A DNA stretch of 64,000 nucleotides from the NCBI RefSeq assembly GCF_050947875.1, contig NW_027460396.1, positions 24,167 through 88,166 on the forward strand. Direction: 5' to 3'. The notes under the pieces were generated by a model. The model saw only the letters and a program-made list of their open reading frames with translations. It had not been told where the DNA came from and searched no databases. The DNA is from Dermacentor variabilis (lineage: Eukaryota > Arthropoda > Arachnida > Ixodida > Ixodidae). Below are positions 61,606 through 64,000 of the stretch, piece after piece. Each line of letters opens with the position of its first letter. Positions within the stretch are counted from its first letter, which is position 1. The translations under genes and the position numbers were made by a program.

Positions 61606-64000
61606 CTTAAAACGCGTTTAGGCACAAATCCAAGTGCGGCTGCTAAAAAGAACAGCATCGGCATGCTTTTCACGTCGTTTGGTAGAAATCCACGCGCGCG
61701 TTCTGCCAAAAGCACCATTTGCATGCATATCGTGTGGTTTTGCAGAAAACTGCGTCCGCGTCTACCAAAAGATGCATCTGCATGCTTAAAACGCGTTTTG
61801 GCACAAATCCATGTGCGGGTGCTAAAAAGAGCAGCATCGGCATGCTTTTCACGTCGTTTGGTAGAAAGCCACGTGCGCGTTCTGCCAAAAGCACCATTTG
61901 CATGCATATCGTGTGGTTTTGCAGAAAACTGCGTCCGCGTCTACCAAAAGATGCATGTGCATGCTTAAAACGCGTTTTGGCACAAATCCATGTGCGGGTG
62001 CTAAAAAGAGCAGCATCGGCATGTTTTTCACGTCGTTTGGTAGAAATCCACGTGCGCGTTCTGCCAAAAGCACCATTTGCATGCATATCGTGTGGTTTTG
62101 CAGAAAACTGCGTCCGCGTCTACCAAAAGATGCATGTGCATGCTTAAAACGCGTTTAGGCACAAATCCAAGTGCGGGTGTAAAAAGAACAGCATCGGCAT
62201 GCTTTTCACGTCGTTTGGTAGAAATCCACGCGCGCGTTCTGCCAAAAGCACCATTTGCATGCATATCGTGTGGTTTTGCAGAAAAGTGAGTCCGCGTCTT
62301 CCAAAAGATGCATGTGCATGCTTAAAACGCGTTTTGGCAGAAATCCATGTGCGGGTGCTAAAAAGAGCAGCATCGGCATGCTTTTCACGTCGTTTGATAG
62401 AAATCCACGTGCGCGTTCTGCCAAAAGCACCATTTGCATGCATATCGTGTGGTTTTGCAGAAAACTGCGTCCGCGTCTACCAAAAGATGCATGTGCATGC
62501 TTAAAACGCGTTTAGGCACAAATCCAAGTGCGGGTGCTAAAAAGAACAGCATCGGCATGCTTTTCACGTCGTTTGGTAGAAATCCACGCGCGCGTTCTGC
62601 CAAAAGCACCATTTGCATGCATATCGTGTGGTTTTGCAGAAAACTGCGTCCGCGTCTACCAAAAGATGCATGTGCATGCTTAAAACGCGTTTTGGCACAA
62701 ATCCATGTGCGGGTGCTAAAAAGAGCAGCATCGGCATGCTTTTCACGTCGTTTGGTAGAAATCCACGTGCGCGTTCTGCCAAAAGCACCATTTGCATGCA
62801 TATCGTGTGGTTTTGCAGAAAACTGCGTCCGCGTCTACCAAAAGATGCATGTGCATGCTTAAAACGCGCTTAGGCACAAATCCAAGTGCGGGTGTAAAAA
62901 GAACAGCATCGGCATGCTTTTCACGTCGTTTGGTAGAAATCCACGCCCGCGTTCTGCCAAAAGCACCATTTGCATGCATATCGTGTGGTTTTGCAGAAAA
63001 GTGAGTCCGCGTCTTCCAAAAGATGCATGTGCATGCTTAAAACGCGTTTTGGCACAAATCCATGTGCGGGTGCTAAAAAGAGCAGCATCGGCATGCTTTT
63101 CACGTCGTTTGATAGAAATCCACGTGCGCGTTCTGCCAAAAGCACCATTTGCATGCATATCGTGTGGTTTTGCAGAAAACTGCGTCCGCGTCTACCAAAA
63201 GATGCATGTGCATGCTTAAAACGCGTTTAGGCACAAATCCAAGTGCGGGTGCTAAAAAGAACAGCATCGGCATGCTTTTCACGTCGTTTGGTAGAAATCC
63301 ACGCGCGCGTTCTGCCAAAAGCACCATTTGCATGCATATCGTGTGGTTTTGCAGAAAACTGCGTCCGCGTCTACCAAAAGATGCATGTGCATGCTTAAAA
63401 CGCGTTTTGGCACAAATCCATGTGCGGGTGCTAAAAAGAGCAGCATCGGCATGCTTTTCACGTCGTTTGGTAGAAATCCACGTGCGCGTTCTGCCAAAAG
63501 CACCATTTGCATGCATATCGTGTGGTTTTGCAGAAAACTGCGTCCGTGTCTACCAAAAGATGCATGTGCATGCTTAAAGCGCGTTTTGGCACAAATCCAT
63601 GTGAGGGTGCTAAAAAGAGCAGCATCGGCATGCTTTTCACGTCGTTTGGTAGAAATCCACGTGCGCGTTCTGCCAAAAGCACCATTAGCATGCATATCGT
63701 GTGGTTTTGCAGAAAACTGCGTCTGCGTCTACCAAAAGATGCATGTGCATGCTTAAAACGCGTTTTGGCACAAATCCATGTGCGGGTGCTAAAAAGAGCA
63801 GCATCGGCATGCTTTTCACGTCGTTTGGTAGAAATCCACGTGCGCGTTCTGCCAAAAGCACCATTTGCATGCATATCGTGTGGTTTTGCAGAAAACTGCG
63901 TCCGCGTCTACCAAAAGATGCATGTGCATGCTTAAAAAGCGTTTTGGCACAAATCCATGTGCGGGTGCTAAAAAGAGCAGCATCGGCATGCTTTTCACGT
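61593..64000. repeat. 179-bp satellite array, right part
   Basis: Continuation of the same satellite in the same orientation after the mobile-element insertion, about 13 monomers, running off the window end. It restarts with gatgcatgtgcat and then cttaaaacgcg; the G of the usual gcatgctt junction is missing in this first copy. Monomers are mostly second-family types (GTTTAGG, CCACGCGCGCG, GTGTAAAAAG), interleaved with consensus copies, as in the left part after 30 kb. The monomer spanning about 61719-61900 shares rare variants (gatgcatctgcatgc and gaaagccacg) with the one around 50828-51010. Confidence 0.97.

Larger units (their letters stand above)
30082..64000. repeat. Satellite domain II (mixed, GTTTAGG family)
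   Basis: From about 30082 many monomers carry gcgtttaggcac, often together with ccaagtgcggg, gggtgtaaaaagaac (one base lost), ccacgcgcgcg, gctacaaagag or cttaacacgcg. They alternate with consensus monomers. The change shortens the palindrome from 12 to 10 bp. Domain-I-type monomers persist inside this region, for example at 32.65-34.0 kb and around 45.9, 48.6 and 59.1 kb. It is a mixture, not a replacement. The span also includes the PLE insertion. Confidence 0.78.

Noticed and set aside
30082..64000. GTTTAGG variants as arthropod TTAGG telomeric repeat
   Set aside because: TTAGG appears once per variant monomer as a single-base change from GTTTTGG, with no tandem TTAGG run.
1..64000. CENP-B box in the monomer
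   Set aside because: The core pattern TTCG, four bases, A, two bases, CGGG does not occur. The only CGGG (gtgcgggtg) lacks the A three bases upstream and the TTCG.
1..64000. CRISPR array
   Set aside because: The repeats are contiguous, with no unique spacers and no cas-like genes, and the insertion is of eukaryotic retroelement type.

Overview
The window is almost entirely one satellite DNA array. About 62.8 kb of the 64 kb (1-60367 and 61593-64000) is roughly 350 head-to-tail copies of a monomer of 179 bp (178 bp in some variants), about 48% GC. All copies lie in one orientation and the array runs off both ends of the window. Aligning the consensus monomer to itself shows that it is built from three diverged subunits of 60, 60 and 59 bp. 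Each begins with GCATGC, and by eye neighbouring subunits are about 70% identical. I see no host gene, tRNA, rRNA, CRISPR array or bacterial signature.

The only other sequence is a mobile-element insertion of about 1.2 kb at 60368-61594. It is a near-perfect inverted repeat with arms of 590 and 585 bp around a 16-bp spacer. Each arm carries the same 5'-truncated GIY-YIG endonuclease reading frame plus about 200 bp of 3' sequence, joined head to head. The protein resembles the C-terminal endonuclease domain of Penelope-like retroelements (PLEs), in the style I associate with tick genomes. The reverse transcriptase part is missing. A 13-bp satellite sequence (gatgcatgtgcat) is present on both sides and looks like a target-site duplication.

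Organism: a eukaryote, most likely an arthropod and probably a tick (Ixodida). This rests on the PLE protein and on a megasatellite-type array. The satellite itself was not matched to any named family.

Layout: 1-10.4 kb holds a higher-order repeat (HOR) of about 4,107 bp (23 monomers), two long copies and part of a third. 10.4-16.3 kb is a shuffled continuation with a 3,036-bp (17-mer) repeat. 16.3-28.1 kb is a large tandem duplication with an offset of about 6.1-6.3 kb. 28.4-36.9 kb is a tandem duplication of about 4.25 kb (24 monomers) that contains the boundary between two monomer families. From about 30.1 kb onward a second monomer family is common (GTTTAGG instead of GTTTTGG, plus others). 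36.9-60.4 kb is a mosaic of 3-, 8- and 15-monomer repeats whose segments recur at offsets of about 9.5, 10.5, 13.0 and 15.0 kb. Then comes the PLE palindrome, then more family II satellite to 64 kb.

No genes work together here. The biology on view is satellite turnover (unequal exchange or conversion, HOR formation, microhomology deletions) and one young-looking inverted PLE insertion. Several stretches (34.8-36.5, 41.7-42.6 and 43.3-43.5 kb) carry clustered single-base indels relative to near-identical copies, many in homopolymers, and are probably consensus errors. The hundreds of open frames in the array are by-products of the repeat structure and are not annotated as genes.
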